DNA of 64,000 bases from assembly GCF_016461715.1 (NCBI RefSeq), contig NZ_JAEMUI010000001.1, positions 186,001 through 250,000 of the forward strand, in the 5' to 3' direction. Origin of the DNA: Marinomonas spartinae (GTDB taxonomy: Bacteria; Pseudomonadota; Gammaproteobacteria; Pseudomonadales; Marinomonadaceae). This document shows, piece by piece, positions 36,518 through 45,799 of the stretch; the stretch's first letter is position 1; each line of letters starts with the position of its first letter. The notes under the pieces were generated by a model. The model searched no databases. It was given only the letters and a program-made list of their open reading frames with translations, and was not told the origin of the DNA. Position numbers and translations under genes: made by a program.

Positions 36518-38737
36518 TTAGGCATCTTGTTCAAGGTTTTTTCTATAGGCTTGTTTGTTTTTTTCGACTAATGCGTTGAATGCGTCTTTGGGTAAGGGGC
36601 GGCTAACAATGTAACCTTGACCATACTCACATGAATAATCTTCTAATAGACGCCACTGAGTTTCATTTTCAATCCCTTCTGCGACCACATGAATGCTTAA
36701 CTTGTGTGCCATGGCGATAATGGCTTCGACAATTTTTTTGTCATTTGGGTTGGTTTCTAAATCATCAACAAAGCTTTTATCTATTTTTAGCACGTTGACG
36801 GGTAGGTTTTTCAACTGACCAAGAGAGGAGAATCCTACACCAAAATCATCAATAGCGATGCTAATCCCCATATTTTTAAAGGTTTGTAGAATATTACTTG
36901 CTAAGGTGATATCACTGAGTAACGCGGTTTCTGTCACTTCAAAACCTATTTCTTTTGGCGATACTTGGTATTGATCCAGTAGCTTGGAGACTTGTTTGAC
37001 CAGTTTGGCATCCCTGAGTTGTAAGGCGGATAAATTGATGTGTATACAGATGGGACTTAACCTGTCTTGATGTCGTTGGGCAATAAATGCAATGCTGGTT
37101 TCAATGACCCAATACCCTATATCGATAATCAATCCTGTTCTTTCTGCTAGAGGGATAAAGGCGTCAGGCCCAATCCGCCCTCTTTCTGGATGATGCCAGC
37201 GAATCAGGGCTTCAGCAGAAAAGATCTTGCCATTGGATAAGTTAAATTGCGGTTGGTAAAACAACTCAAACTCATTTTTGCTTAAGGCTCTGTGTAACTC
37301 ATCCTCCTCCAATATATCTTTCATGGTATTGTCTTTAATGTTTTTTGTATAAAAAGCGTACTGGTTTTTTCCTAATTGCTTCGCTCGGTATAGAGCCATA
37401 TCTGAGTGTTGCATGATACTGATTAAGTCTTGCCCATCATCTGGGACCATTGCAATCCCTAATGATGTGCTCATCATAAAGTGATGTTTGTAAATGGTGA
37501 CGGGTTTTTGAATGATTTGTAAAACCTGCTCGGCGTATTGACTCACTTCGTGATGACCATCGACATCACTTAAATAGATGCAAAACTCGTCACCGCCAAG
37601 ACGAACGACATGACTTTTCTGATGAGGAATGCTAAGCAGTCTTTCTGCGACTAGTACCAAAACTTGGTCTCCAATATCGTGTCCAATGGAGTCATTAATT
37701 CTTTTAAAATTATCCAAGTCGAAATAGATGAAAGCGGAGCGTCTTACCTTCTTTTTCTGTTTGAAAATGGTGTGTTGCAGTTTATCGGTTAAAAAACGTC
37801 TATTGGGCAGACCCGTTAATGGATCCTCATAAGCAAGCTTTTCAAGCTCTTGGGTTTTTTCATTCACCAACCGTTTTAGGCGAGTAGGCTGCAGCAGCAT
37901 ATAAAAGAAAAATAAGGAAATTAAAGCCGGTATCACCAGTGCCAGTGTATAGCGAAACTGCATCTCACCAAGGACGTTTTTAGGTATGCTGTGGCTGATT
38001 CTTAATTGCCATTGACCAGATGGTAGAGAAAGGTATCTGGTTGAAAACAGTTTGCCGATTGGTTCGGAGGACTGAGCTACTACAATGGGATGGGAAGGCG
38101 TTTTAAAGTAGAGTATTTTGTATTGGTAACCTTGTTGTTCCAAATCGCTAAAACGGCTATTTGAAATAAGTACATTGAGATTGATAACGGCGGACACAAA
38201 GCCCCAAAAATAGTTTTCGTGCTCACTGTTTGTGATGCTCACAGGGACTCGGTAGATTACCGCTCTTCCTCCCTGAATAAGTTGAACAGGGCTTGTTAGA
38301 ATGGCTTTATTATAACGAATTGAAATGTCTGTCAATTCGTTATATGGAGGGCTTTTTAGGATATTTAGTCCGATAGCCGCTTCGTTTCCTTTTGGCGGAT
38401 AAATTTTTTCGATAATGCCCTTTGGTGCTAACTGCAGGCTCGATATACTGCTGATAGAGTCAATTATGTTTTTTGCGTATTTATTAAAATAGGGCATATA
38501 ACCCTGATTCAACTGGATGTTGTAAGCCAGTATCTGAGTGCTGGTAAAGGTAAGCGATAAGTGGCGCTGTAGAATCGCTTTTTGATCCTGAATCACGCTA
38601 TCGAGTAAAATTTTCTGTTCATGGGTGAAGTAGCTGTTATAGGTATGAACGAAATAGATAGAAGCAGTTGATAACAGTGTAAATAGACACAAACAGATGG
38701 CGGCGACAAAAGGAAAACGAATTTTAGGTAAAATCAA
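36518..38737 (-). CDS. Membrane GGDEF-EAL protein (cyclic-di-GMP enzyme)
   Basis: The 739-residue protein has a transmembrane helix near residues 10-30, a periplasmic sensor of about 230 residues (CHASE-like by layout), a second helix near 262-282, a GGDEF domain (295-460) and an EAL domain (485-730). The active-site motifs are intact: RLGGDEFCIYL near 380 and SAEALIRWHHPE near 507. DDFGVGFSSLGQLKNLPVN and HVVAEGIENETQW are also present. Both diguanylate cyclase and phosphodiesterase activity are possible; which dominates cannot be told. The signal is unknown and the gene stands alone. Confidence 0.92.
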   Translation of the reverse strand: MILPKIRFPFVAAICLCLFTLLSTASIYFVHTYNSYFTHEQKILLDSVIQDQKAILQRHLSLTFTSTQILAYNIQLNQGYMPYFNKYAKNIIDSISSISSLQLAPKGIIEKIYPPKGNEAAIGLNILKSPPYNELTDISIRYNKAILTSPVQLIQGGRAVIYRVPVSITNSEHENYFWGFVSAVINLNVLISNSRFSDLEQQGYQYKILYFKTPSHPIVVAQSSEPIGKLFSTRYLSLPSGQWQLRISHSIPKNVLGEMQFRYTLALVIPALISLFFFYMLLQPTRLKRLVNEKTQELEKLAYEDPLTGLPNRRFLTDKLQHTIFKQKKKVRRSAFIYFDLDNFKRINDSIGHDIGDQVLVLVAERLLSIPHQKSHVVRLGGDEFCIYLSDVDGHHEVSQYAEQVLQIIQKPVTIYKHHFMMSTSLGIAMVPDDGQDLISIMQHSDMALYRAKQLGKNQYAFYTKNIKDNTMKDILEEDELHRALSKNEFELFYQPQFNLSNGKIFSAEALIRWHHPERGRIGPDAFIPLAERTGLIIDIGYWVIETSIAFIAQRHQDRLSPICIHINLSALQLRDAKLVKQVSKLLDQYQVSPKEIGFEVTETALLSDITLASNILQTFKNMGISIAIDDFGVGFSSLGQLKNLPVNVLKIDKSFVDDLETNPNDKKIVEAIIAMAHKLSIHVVAEGIENETQWRLLEDYSCEYGQGYIVSRPLPKDAFNALVEKNKQAYRKNLEQDA

Positions 38738-38881
38738 AGACAGTCCTCGCCCGTGTATTTTAAAGAGAATGAGCTAACGATCATGAGTACAGAGGATTTT
38801 TCGTCCTATAAAATCATCTTATCTTATGGTACATGAAATATAATGCTTTTAATCTAGCTAAAATGGGTGATAAGTAAAAGA

Positions 38882-38914
38882 AAAACGTTGACTAGTTTGA
38901 CTAGACAACGTTTT
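38882..38914 (-). terminator. Terminator at the end of the urea/urease block
   Basis: AAAACGTTG-A-CTAG and CTAG-A-CAACGTTTT form a long stem interrupted by an A-A mismatch. A T-rich run follows on the minus strand. It lies 42 bases past the hupE stop. Confidence 0.8.
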
Positions 38915-38955
38915 CCTGAAAACAGCTTAATCTGCTGTTAAAGTCGATAAGAGGG

Positions 38956-39540
38956 TTAAGCGATTGCCATAAACACGCCAGCTGCTGCAATCATGCCGCC
39001 TGTTACACGCGTTATGATTGGCATTTCAAGACGGGCAAGAATCAAACCTAATCCCATACCGACCACGTGTAATAAAGCCGTTGCTAGCGCAAAGCCCAGC
39101 GCATACTCAGCACCATGTGCGTTTAGTGGCATTTCCATACCGTGGGCGGCACCATGAAACAAGGCAAAAACGCCCGCAATAGCCATACAAACTTTCACAT
39201 CAAAGCGAACAGAGCCAATTAAAAGGGCCCCCATTAGTACAACGGACAGTAAAATACCTTCTTCAACAAAAGGAACTCGCATGCCGGCCATTGCTAACGC
39301 ACCGCCAATAATCATTGTCCCCACAAACGCAGCAGGAACGGCCCATAAAGCACGACCTCCCATGCTAGCAGCCCAAAGTCCAATAGCGATCATAGCGAGT
39401 AAGTGGTCTAAGCCGCCCATTGGGTGCATGAACCCTGTGGAAAAACTGGTTGATCCATCATGTCCTGGGTGAGCTAGGGCAAGCGTGGGTAGCATCGTGA
39501 TAAGAGCGGTTAATCCTATTTTTAGCGTAGAACGACGCAT
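38956..39540 (-). CDS. ureJ: HupE/UreJ-family nickel permease
   Basis: The 194-residue inner-membrane protein has a signal-like N-terminus (ending ALA) and about six helices. The hallmark HPGHDG is followed by TGFMHPMGGLDHLLAMIAIG, which contains the metal-binding His/Asp pattern. HGAAHGMEMPLNAHGAEYAL in the middle carries more His residues. HupE/UreJ proteins import Ni2+ for urease or hydrogenase. AGGAG lies 7 bases before ATG 39540. It is the last gene of the urt-ure block, 28 bp after ureG. Confidence 0.9.
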   Translation of the reverse strand: MRRSTLKIGLTALITMLPTLALAHPGHDGSTSFSTGFMHPMGGLDHLLAMIAIGLWAASMGGRALWAVPAAFVGTMIIGGALAMAGMRVPFVEEGILLSVVLMGALLIGSVRFDVKVCMAIAGVFALFHGAAHGMEMPLNAHGAEYALGFALATALLHVVGMGLGLILARLEMPIITRVTGGMIAAAGVFMAIA

Positions 39541-39568
39541 AGTAAATCTCCTGAATAAAATCAATGGG

Positions 39569-40213
39569 TTAAACCACCGCTCTTGCGGCTGGAATGGTTT
39601 TGGATTCTAACATACCTTCTTTAATAATGAGTTGAATGATTTGGTCTAAGCCTTGGGCATTTTTCAAGTTAGAGAAGACAAAAGGCCGTTCGCCACGCAT
39701 CATCTTCGCATCTCGATCCATGACCTCTAGAGAAGCGCCAACTAAAGGAGCTAAATCGGTTTTATTGATGATCAACAAATCAGATTTGGTGATACCAGGG
39801 CCGCCTTTACGTGGGATTTTATCTCCAGCGGAAACGTCGATCACATAAATGGTGAAATCGGATAATTCAGGGCTAAAGGTTGCGCTCAAATTATCGCCGC
39901 CGCTTTCCACAAAGATCACATCCAACTCACCGTGACGCTCTAGAAGCTGATCAATGGCGGCAAGGTTCATTGAAGCGTCTTCTCGAATCGCCGTATGCGG
40001 GCAACCACCGGTTTCAACACCAATAATACGATCAGCATCCAAGGCTTCGTGCTCGGTTAAAAACTTTGCGTCTTCTTGGGTATAAATATCATTCGTGACG
40101 ACAGCAATATTGTAATGGTCGCGAAGGGCAGAACATAACGAGCGTAGTAGGGCGGTTTTGCCTGAACCGACGGGGCCGCCGACACCAACGCGTAAGGTTT
40201 GTTTTTTACTCAT
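39569..40213 (-). CDS. ureG: Urease accessory GTPase
   Basis: UreG (214 residues) hydrolyses GTP to drive nickel insertion into urease with UreDFE. The P-loop [18 protein letters not shown] is near residue 8. [32 protein letters not shown] (with the Cys-Pro-His nickel motif), [18 protein letters not shown] and the G4-like INKTDLAP complete the family. It is separated from ureF by 150 bp containing composite palindromic repeats. Confidence 0.97.
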   Translation of the reverse strand: MSKKQTLRVGVGGPVGSGKTALLRSLCSALRDHYNIAVVTNDIYTQEDAKFLTEHEALDADRIIGVETGGCPHTAIREDASMNLAAIDQLLERHGELDVIFVESGGDNLSATFSPELSDFTIYVIDVSAGDKIPRKGGPGITKSDLLIINKTDLAPLVGASLEVMDRDAKMMRGERPFVFSNLKNAQGLDQIIQLIIKEGMLESKTIPAARAVV

Positions 40214-40261
40214 AATCTTTTCCTTGTTGTCACTTGAATAATAAATAGTCTGTTTGTTCTA

Positions 40262-40368
40262 AAACCCCACCCTAGCCCTCCCCTTAATAAAGGGGAGGGA
40301 ACGATCTTTCTCAGACCTGAAATTCCCAGTTCCTCTCCCTCATCGAGCAGGTTTAGGAGGGGGTTAAG
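40262..40368. repeat. Composite palindromic repeats between ureF and ureG
   Basis: The unit at 40262-40300 (AACCCCACCCTAG, then CCCTCCCCTTA/ATAAAGGGGAGGG) is the reverse complement of one in the ureA-ureD gap. A degenerate second unit ends at 40368 with TTAGGAGGGGGTTAA. The TAA stop of ureF is formed at the edge of this repeat. These units resemble widespread intergenic G/C-rich palindromic elements. Confidence 0.8.
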
Positions 40369-41041
40369 AACGAAACAGCCGTGAATATTGTGTTTCGTGA
40401 AGCGAACTGGCGATGGCAATGGCTGGTAAGCCTGCACCAATTCTGTCTTCCTCAATGTTTTTCCCGTGTGCGATGGCCTCATTGATATCCGTCTGTAGCT
40501 CGCCAAGCAGTTCTTGTGCTTGGGTTTGTCCAAGAGGAACCAGCTTAGTCGCAGCAGCCACTTGGTTTTCTAGCCAAGACCAGGTGAATCCCACTGCCGC
40601 TAGGTCGGAATCTATCTGCCAATGGTTCGCTGCAATGGCAAATAAAGTGACAAAGCTGATGTCTTCCAAACGAACAAAGGGGATTTCAATCTGAAGGCTG
40701 CGCATTAATCGAGCCAGTGCTTCGCCCATGGCAGTATCGTTTAAGCGCAGCTCTTTGGTTTCACGACAGGCCAAGGCTAAGTCATTCAATTCCTGCAAAC
40801 GTGGTATATCTTGTTCTCTCGCGGCTACCATGCAGAGTCGTAAAATAGGTAAATCCACACGAGCAACCGATTGTTGAAGCTGTAAACTGATCCAGTTGGA
40901 CACATCCGCTTTGCGCTTGACCCAACCTTGGTCAATGGCGTACTCCATACCTTGAGAAAACGCATAGCCACCCACAGGCAGACTGACACTGCTTAACTGC
41001 AAGAGGCGCAGTAAGCTGCTATCCGTGGTGGTGATGACCAT
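40364..41041 (-). CDS. ureF: Urease accessory protein UreF
   Basis: UreF (225 residues) helps UreD and UreG deliver nickel and CO2 to the apoenzyme. VSLPVGGYAFSQGMEYAI near residue 20 is the family N-terminus; LALACRETKELRLNDTAMGE, AVGFTWSWLENQVAAATKLV and PLGQTQAQELL follow. I chose ATG 41041 (MVITTTDSS), which overlaps the ureE 3' end by 23 bp. Longer in-frame starts add residues with no family character. The C-terminus is at the edge of a repeat. Confidence 0.93.
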   Translation of the reverse strand: MVITTTDSSLLRLLQLSSVSLPVGGYAFSQGMEYAIDQGWVKRKADVSNWISLQLQQSVARVDLPILRLCMVAAREQDIPRLQELNDLALACRETKELRLNDTAMGEALARLMRSLQIEIPFVRLEDISFVTLFAIAANHWQIDSDLAAVGFTWSWLENQVAAATKLVPLGQTQAQELLGELQTDINEAIAHGKNIEEDRIGAGLPAIAIASSLHETQYSRLFRS

Positions 41042-41465
41042 GGCTATAGGCTCCAGACTCTGGGATAAACACCGCCTCTTCATGGCTAATCACCAACCCC
41101 AGCATGTGTAACATTTCTTCTAGCACATGGTCTGGCTTAATGCGTAACCAACGTTCGCCAATTTGGATTTTGGTATGACGATTACCAAGGTGATAGCAAG
41201 CTTTGGAAAAGGCTTCCCAGTCGTCGCAACTTGCGTGGGCTACGTCTTCAACGGCACCTTCTATCTGCACTATTTTGTTGCATTCAGATTTGAGAAACTC
41301 CCCAACTTGGAGCGGTTTGCCGCGTTCTAGAAAAACACGAATGTCTTCGCCATTTTCGCCTACTAACTTTAAGCGACCACGATCTCGTTGCTCGTGGGTC
41401 AAAATGACTTTGGTGTAGACTTCATCGTGGCAGTGTGTGCCTAAGCGTTCGTAAATATCCAGCAT
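41019..41465 (-). CDS. ureE: Urease accessory nickel chaperone
   Basis: UreE (148 residues) binds nickel and hands it to the urease complex. LTHEQRDRGRLKL is the N-terminal peptide-binding region. CDDWEAFSKACYHLGNRHTKIQI holds the conserved His of the dimer site. The His-rich tail (HGHHHHG) is short compared with Klebsiella UreE. ATG 41465 is preceded by AAAGGAA. It lies between ureC and ureF. Confidence 0.93.
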   Translation of the reverse strand: MLDIYERLGTHCHDEVYTKVILTHEQRDRGRLKLVGENGEDIRVFLERGKPLQVGEFLKSECNKIVQIEGAVEDVAHASCDDWEAFSKACYHLGNRHTKIQIGERWLRIKPDHVLEEMLHMLGLVISHEEAVFIPESGAYSHGHHHHG

Positions 41466-41490
41466 CTTGTGTTCCTTTAAATAGACGTTC

Positions 41491-43197
41491 CTAGAATAAA
41501 CAATAGAGTTGAGCAAGCGGTAACACCTCAGCAGGCTCACAGGTCAGCAACTCCCCATCGGCACGGACTTCATAGGTTTGTGGGTCGACCGTAATATTGG
41601 GCAACCAATCGTTATGCACCATGTCCAGTTTGGAAATGTTGCGGGTGTTTTGACAAGCTACTAAAGTACGATCTAGCCCCAGTTTTTCTTTTAGACCATT
41701 ATTCAGTGCGGCTTTCGAGACAAAGGTCACAGAAGTCGCTGCCGCTGCTTTGCCAAATGAACCAAACATAGGGCGGTAGTGAACGGGTTGCGGTGTTGGA
41801 ATAGACGCATTTGGGTCACCCATCGGCGCACTGGCAATCATGCCGCCCTTAATAATCATTGACGGTTTGACACCAAAGAATGCGGGCTTCCATAGCACCA
41901 AGTCCGCTAATTTCCCCGGCTCGATGGAGCCTACTTCGTGACTGACGCCATGGGCTATAGCAGGATTAATGGTGTACTTGGCGATATAACGACGAGCACG
42001 GAAGTTATCCGCTCCCAGTTCTTCATCTTCTGGTAGCAAACCAAATTGCTGTTTCATCTTATGGGCAGTTTGCCATGTGCGAGTAATCACTTCGCCAACA
42101 CGGCCCATAGCTTGGGAGTCAGACGAAATCATACTGAACGCCCCCCGGTCATGAAGAATGTCTTCGGCAGCAATGGTCTCTTTACGAATACGAGAATCGG
42201 CAAAGGCTACGTCTTCTGGAATATTGCTGTCCAAATGGTGACACACCATCAACATATCCAAATGCTCATCCACGGTATTGCGTGTGTAGGGTCGAGTTGG
42301 GTTGGTGGAGGAAGGCAAAACATTGGGGTTAGAGCACGCTTGGATAATGTCTGGTGCGTGTCCACCACCTGCGCCTTCTGTATGATAAGTGTGAATCACA
42401 CGGTCTTTAAAGGCACCAATGGTGCTGTCTACAAAGCCGGACTCGTTTAAGGTGTCAGTATGTATTGCCACTTGTACATCGTATTTTTCCGCGACACTTA
42501 AACAGCAATCAATAGAGGCAGGTGTGGTGCCCCAGTCTTCGTGAAGTTTTAAACCAAAGGCGCCGGCTTCAAGTTGTTCTTCTAGAGCTTCTGGTAGGCT
42601 AGCGTTGCCTTTGCCGAGGAAGCCTAGGTTCATGGGCATACAGTCTGTTGCTTGTAGCATTTTGCCTAAGTACCAAGGCCCTGGTGTACAAGTGGTTGCA
42701 TTGGTCCCCGTCGCAGGACCTGTACCTCCGCCGAACATGGTTGTGACGCCAGAGGTCAGCGCTTCTTCAATTTGCTGCGGACAAATGAAATGAATGTGTG
42801 CATCGATGCCACCTGCGGTGAGGATCGAGCCTTCCCCAGCAATCACTTCCGTCCCTGGCCCAACCACAATGTCTACATTGTCCTGAACATCTGGGTTCCC
42901 CGCTTTGCCGACTTTGACAATACGGCCTTCTTTGATGCCAACATCGCCTTTTACAATGCCCCAGTGGTCTAGCACTAGAGCATTGGTGATGACTAGATCT
43001 ACGGCGATGTCATTGGTGACTTGGCTCTGTCCCATACCATCACGGATGACTTTACCACCGCCAAATTTCACTTCATCACCATAGGTGGTGAAATCTTTTT
43101 CCACTTGAATCCAAAGGTCTGTATCTCCTAAACGTACACGATCTCCCGTGGTGGGACCGAACATTTGAGCGTAACTTTGTCTGTCCATCTTTGCCAT
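41491..43197 (-). CDS. ureC: Urease alpha subunit
   Basis: UreC (568 residues) carries the dinickel site that hydrolyses urea to ammonia and carbamate. Metal ligands lie in [12 protein letters not shown] (near 133-144), the carbamylated Lys in [13 protein letters not shown] (near 217), and further ligands in [13 protein letters not shown] and [20 protein letters not shown] [17 protein letters not shown]. The active-site flap is [20 protein letters not shown], with the conserved Cys-His pair. Full length. It shares TAATG with ureB. Confidence 0.98.
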   Translation of the reverse strand: MAKMDRQSYAQMFGPTTGDRVRLGDTDLWIQVEKDFTTYGDEVKFGGGKVIRDGMGQSQVTNDIAVDLVITNALVLDHWGIVKGDVGIKEGRIVKVGKAGNPDVQDNVDIVVGPGTEVIAGEGSILTAGGIDAHIHFICPQQIEEALTSGVTTMFGGGTGPATGTNATTCTPGPWYLGKMLQATDCMPMNLGFLGKGNASLPEALEEQLEAGAFGLKLHEDWGTTPASIDCCLSVAEKYDVQVAIHTDTLNESGFVDSTIGAFKDRVIHTYHTEGAGGGHAPDIIQACSNPNVLPSSTNPTRPYTRNTVDEHLDMLMVCHHLDSNIPEDVAFADSRIRKETIAAEDILHDRGAFSMISSDSQAMGRVGEVITRTWQTAHKMKQQFGLLPEDEELGADNFRARRYIAKYTINPAIAHGVSHEVGSIEPGKLADLVLWKPAFFGVKPSMIIKGGMIASAPMGDPNASIPTPQPVHYRPMFGSFGKAAAATSVTFVSKAALNNGLKEKLGLDRTLVACQNTRNISKLDMVHNDWLPNITVDPQTYEVRADGELLTCEPAEVLPLAQLYCLF

Positions 43198-43514
43198 TAT
43201 TCTGCTCCTACCAATGTGCCCATGACGTCACCACGAAAACCGTAGATGGTTTTGGTACCTGCGTATTCCACCAATTCCACTTCCCGGCCTTGGCCTGGCT
43301 CAAAGCGAACGGCTGTGCCTGAGGCGATGTTGAGTCGAAAGCCTTTGGTTGACTCGCGATCAAAAGAGAGAGCAGGATTAACTTCGTAGAAGTGGTAATG
43401 GGAGCCAATTTGAACAGGGCGGTCTCCAGTATTTTCGACACGAACTTTGACGGTTTTACGGCCAACATTGAGCTCAATGTCCCCTTTAGCAACTTGTATT
43501 TCACCTGGAATCAT
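43197..43514 (-). CDS. ureB: Urease beta subunit
   Basis: UreB (105 residues) is a structural subunit. [40 protein letters not shown] and [10 protein letters not shown] are family signatures. It lies 24 bp after ureA, with the stop sharing bases with the ureC start. Confidence 0.98.
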   Translation of the reverse strand: MIPGEIQVAKGDIELNVGRKTVKVRVENTGDRPVQIGSHYHFYEVNPALSFDRESTKGFRLNIASGTAVRFEPGQGREVELVEYAGTKTIYGFRGDVMGTLVGAE

Positions 43515-43538
43515 GATGCTTTCCTTTTAAAAAAGAAC

Positions 43539-43841
43539 CTAGTTGATAGGGTTGTGAACAGTGACTAACTTCGTTCCATCAGGGAAGGTGGCTTCCACCT
43601 GAACCTCATGAATCAAATCCACCACACCGTCCATCACTTGATCGGCACTTAATAAAGTCTTGCCATAGCTCATTAGCTCGGCAACGGTTTTACCATCGCG
43701 CGCGCCTTCAATGATTTCCATGGTGATGTAAGCCATGGCTTCAGGGTAATTCAGTTTCAAACCACGGTTTAAGCGACGTTCGGCAAGCAGAGCAGCGGTG
43801 AAAACAAGAAGTTTGTCTTTTTCTCTTGGGAGTAATTCCAT
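43539..43841 (-). CDS. ureA: Urease gamma subunit
   Basis: UreA (100 residues) is the small structural subunit. [40 protein letters not shown], and [18 protein letters not shown] are nearly invariant in the family. It is the first structural gene, 218 bp after ureD, with palindromic repeats between them. Confidence 0.98.
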   Translation of the reverse strand: MELLPREKDKLLVFTAALLAERRLNRGLKLNYPEAMAYITMEIIEGARDGKTVAELMSYGKTLLSADQVMDGVVDLIHEVQVEATFPDGTKLVTVHNPIN

Positions 43842-43924
43842 CTTAAATGCCTTTTTTCTGTCTTTCGTTATTAGTTTTTAATTTCTTAACCCTGACTAAG
43901 AGGGCCAAGGAGGGGTATTTGTTT

Positions 43925-44058
43925 TAACCCCCTCCCTGCCTCCCCCTTATAAAGGGGGAGGAGTAAACGGTTCCCTCCCCTTAATAAGGGGAGGGCTAGG
44001 GTGGGGTTCTATTTGCTTTAACCCCCTCCCAACCTCCTCCTTAAAAAGGGGGAGGAGT
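43925..44058. repeat. Tandem G/C-rich palindromic repeats between ureD and ureA
   Basis: Three related units lie here. Unit one (43925-43963) starts AACCCCCTCCC and holds CTCCCCCTT-ATA-AAGGGGGAG. Unit two (43973-44008) is CCCTCCCCTTA/ATAAGGGGAGGG with CTAGGGTGGGGTT. Unit three (44019-44057) starts AACCCCCTCCC and ends AAGGGGGAGGAG. Each can form a strong hairpin. The ureD stop lies exactly at the edge. Related copies are in the ureF-ureG gap, with unit two in opposite orientation. Confidence 0.85.
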
Positions 44059-44059
44059 G

Positions 44060-45001
44060 TTAAGTTGCCCAAATTCTCGGTTCACAGGCCTCTTTGTTAA
44101 TCAAAGCTGGGCGAAGGAGGTGCCAGCATTGGGTGAACAATTGTTTTACCTGTTCGCTATCATGATGAATACAACGCACCATGATAAAGTCGTCAACCAG
44201 GGTTGCGCCGCTTAATGCCGGATGGGCTTGGCACAAGCCACGTAACGCATCGATGAGTTCATCATAATTGTGTTTTTGGTCAAAAGGGCCTGCAATCATC
44301 AGGCCATTTACTGGTTTGTTGTCTAGCCCCGCTTTCGCCGTGAATATCTCTCGGCTCTGGTCGTCAATAACGAGTCGTTCACGTACTTTTAGGCGACCAT
44401 TTTGATAAATCTGCAAGCCTTGCTCGGCGTGGCCTGCTTCAAAGGTTTCTTGGTTAGCTGGTAAGCCAAAACAGGTAATTTCCCAGCCAATGAAGGTTGC
44501 ATTACCGGTGAGATTAATACGGTTTTCTAGGCGAACATGGGCGTTTGGGTAGAGAATGGTCTCCTGAGGTAACCACTCCATAATGCTGTCGTGAGCAACG
44601 TTCAACTCAATGATTTGATGCTGTAGGGTTTTGTCTTCACGGGCACGATAAGCACGCCCAGCACCTGGCGTGGTGATGAGCGTGTGGGTGTTTTCCGCGA
44701 GATGGGCGGTGATGGTTAAGCGATCTCCCGAGACCATACCACCAGGAGGATGCAGCAGATAAATATGGGCGACTGCTGGGCCTTCAGGGTAAAAGGGTTT
44801 TTGAACATAGAGTGGGCCTTGGTGATCGCAGGTTTTCAGCACTGTACCACGGGCGGTTTTGGCTAGCCCTAAGGTTAAAAAAGCATGCCAAGATGAGGCT
44901 TGCTTATCTGGCCTTGTGACTGGTGATGTGTTGCCTTGGGGATCGGTTCCATCTTGGAGAGCGGTTTCATCCACCAAGGCAAGATTGTGTTTGTTGTTCA
45001 T
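44060..45001 (-). CDS. ureD: Urease accessory protein UreD
   Basis: UreD (313 residues) is the scaffold that holds apo-urease for nickel loading. LTLGLAKTARGTVLKTCDHQ, GPLYVQKPFYPEGPAVAHIY, LHPPGGMVSGDRLTI and TPGAGRAYRA are diagnostic. The N-terminal 35 residues before the conserved region are extra but contain no later better-placed start. It is 66 bp after urtE, so transport and hydrolysis genes may be co-transcribed. Confidence 0.95.
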   Translation of the reverse strand: MNNKHNLALVDETALQDGTDPQGNTSPVTRPDKQASSWHAFLTLGLAKTARGTVLKTCDHQGPLYVQKPFYPEGPAVAHIYLLHPPGGMVSGDRLTITAHLAENTHTLITTPGAGRAYRAREDKTLQHQIIELNVAHDSIMEWLPQETILYPNAHVRLENRINLTGNATFIGWEITCFGLPANQETFEAGHAEQGLQIYQNGRLKVRERLVIDDQSREIFTAKAGLDNKPVNGLMIAGPFDQKHNYDELIDALRGLCQAHPALSGATLVDDFIMVRCIHHDSEQVKQLFTQCWHLLRPALINKEACEPRIWAT

Positions 45002-45067
45002 CGATTCCCTAATGTTTTGGATATTGCGGGTCTAGTCTTTGCAAACATGGGGTATGAAATAAAATTT

Positions 45068-45799
45068 TCACACGGCGAGATACTGTTTTATCAGTTTCTC
45101 ATCAAGTTTGTCCATATCATCAGACGCGACAATACGACCTTTTTCCATTAAACGGAACTCTTTACCAACACGTTTTGCAAAGCCTAACTTCTGCTCCACC
45201 AGAATAACGGTGAGGTTTTCTTCTTTATTGAGCTTGAGAATGACATCACCAATTTGCTTTACAATGTTTGGCTGAATCCCTTCGTTAGGCTCGTCTAGAA
45301 TCAGTACTTTGGGCTCAAGTACTAAAGCTCGACCGATGGCAAGTTGCTGTTGTTGACCACCGGACAAATCGCCACCACGGCGATGCAGCATGTCTTTTAA
45401 TACTGGAAAAAGCTCAAAAATTTTATCAGGGATGTCCTTTGGACTATCTTGTAGTGTTCCTTGTAGAGAGCCTTTAGCGCGCTTTCTGCGAACGGGCAAA
45501 CCGATGCGTAGGTTTTCTTCTACGGTGAGCATGGGGAAAATATCGCGTCCCTGTGGTACATAGCCTATGCCAGCGTAGGCGCGTTTTTCAGCACTCTGCT
45601 TATTTAACACCTCACCATCCATGGTGATTTCGCCACTTTGGATGGGGAGTAATCCCATAATGGCTTTGAGTAGCGTGGTTTTTCCAACACCGTTGCGGCC
45701 CATGATGCAGGTAATAGAGCCCGGTTTGATTGTTAAATTTAATCCCCAGAGAATTTGTGTACCACCGTATAATTGATCGACATTGTTAATGGATATCAT
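45068..45799 (-). CDS. urtE: Urea ABC transporter ATP-binding protein UrtE
   Basis: UrtE (243 residues) is a LivF-type ATPase. MISINNVDQLYGGTQILWGL, Walker A GRNGVGKTTLLKAIMG near residue 34, signature LSGGQQQQLAIGRAL near 145, and ILDEPNEGIQPNIV after it are visible. The QQQQ and EGIQP forms are usual in UrtE. It overlaps urtD by 4 bp. Confidence 0.94.
   Translation of the reverse strand: MISINNVDQLYGGTQILWGLNLTIKPGSITCIMGRNGVGKTTLLKAIMGLLPIQSGEITMDGEVLNKQSAEKRAYAGIGYVPQGRDIFPMLTVEENLRIGLPVRRKRAKGSLQGTLQDSPKDIPDKIFELFPVLKDMLHRRGGDLSGGQQQQLAIGRALVLEPKVLILDEPNEGIQPNIVKQIGDVILKLNKEENLTVILVEQKLGFAKRVGKEFRLMEKGRIVASDDMDKLDEKLIKQYLAV

Noticed and set aside
40210..40533. A 107-codon minus-strand frame across the ureF-ureG gap
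   Set aside because: It runs through the palindromic repeats and the 3' end of ureF in another frame; the product is repeat-derived.
43208..43504. A 98-codon frame overlapping ureB
   Set aside because: It is the shifted reading of ureB, whose product has invariant family motifs.
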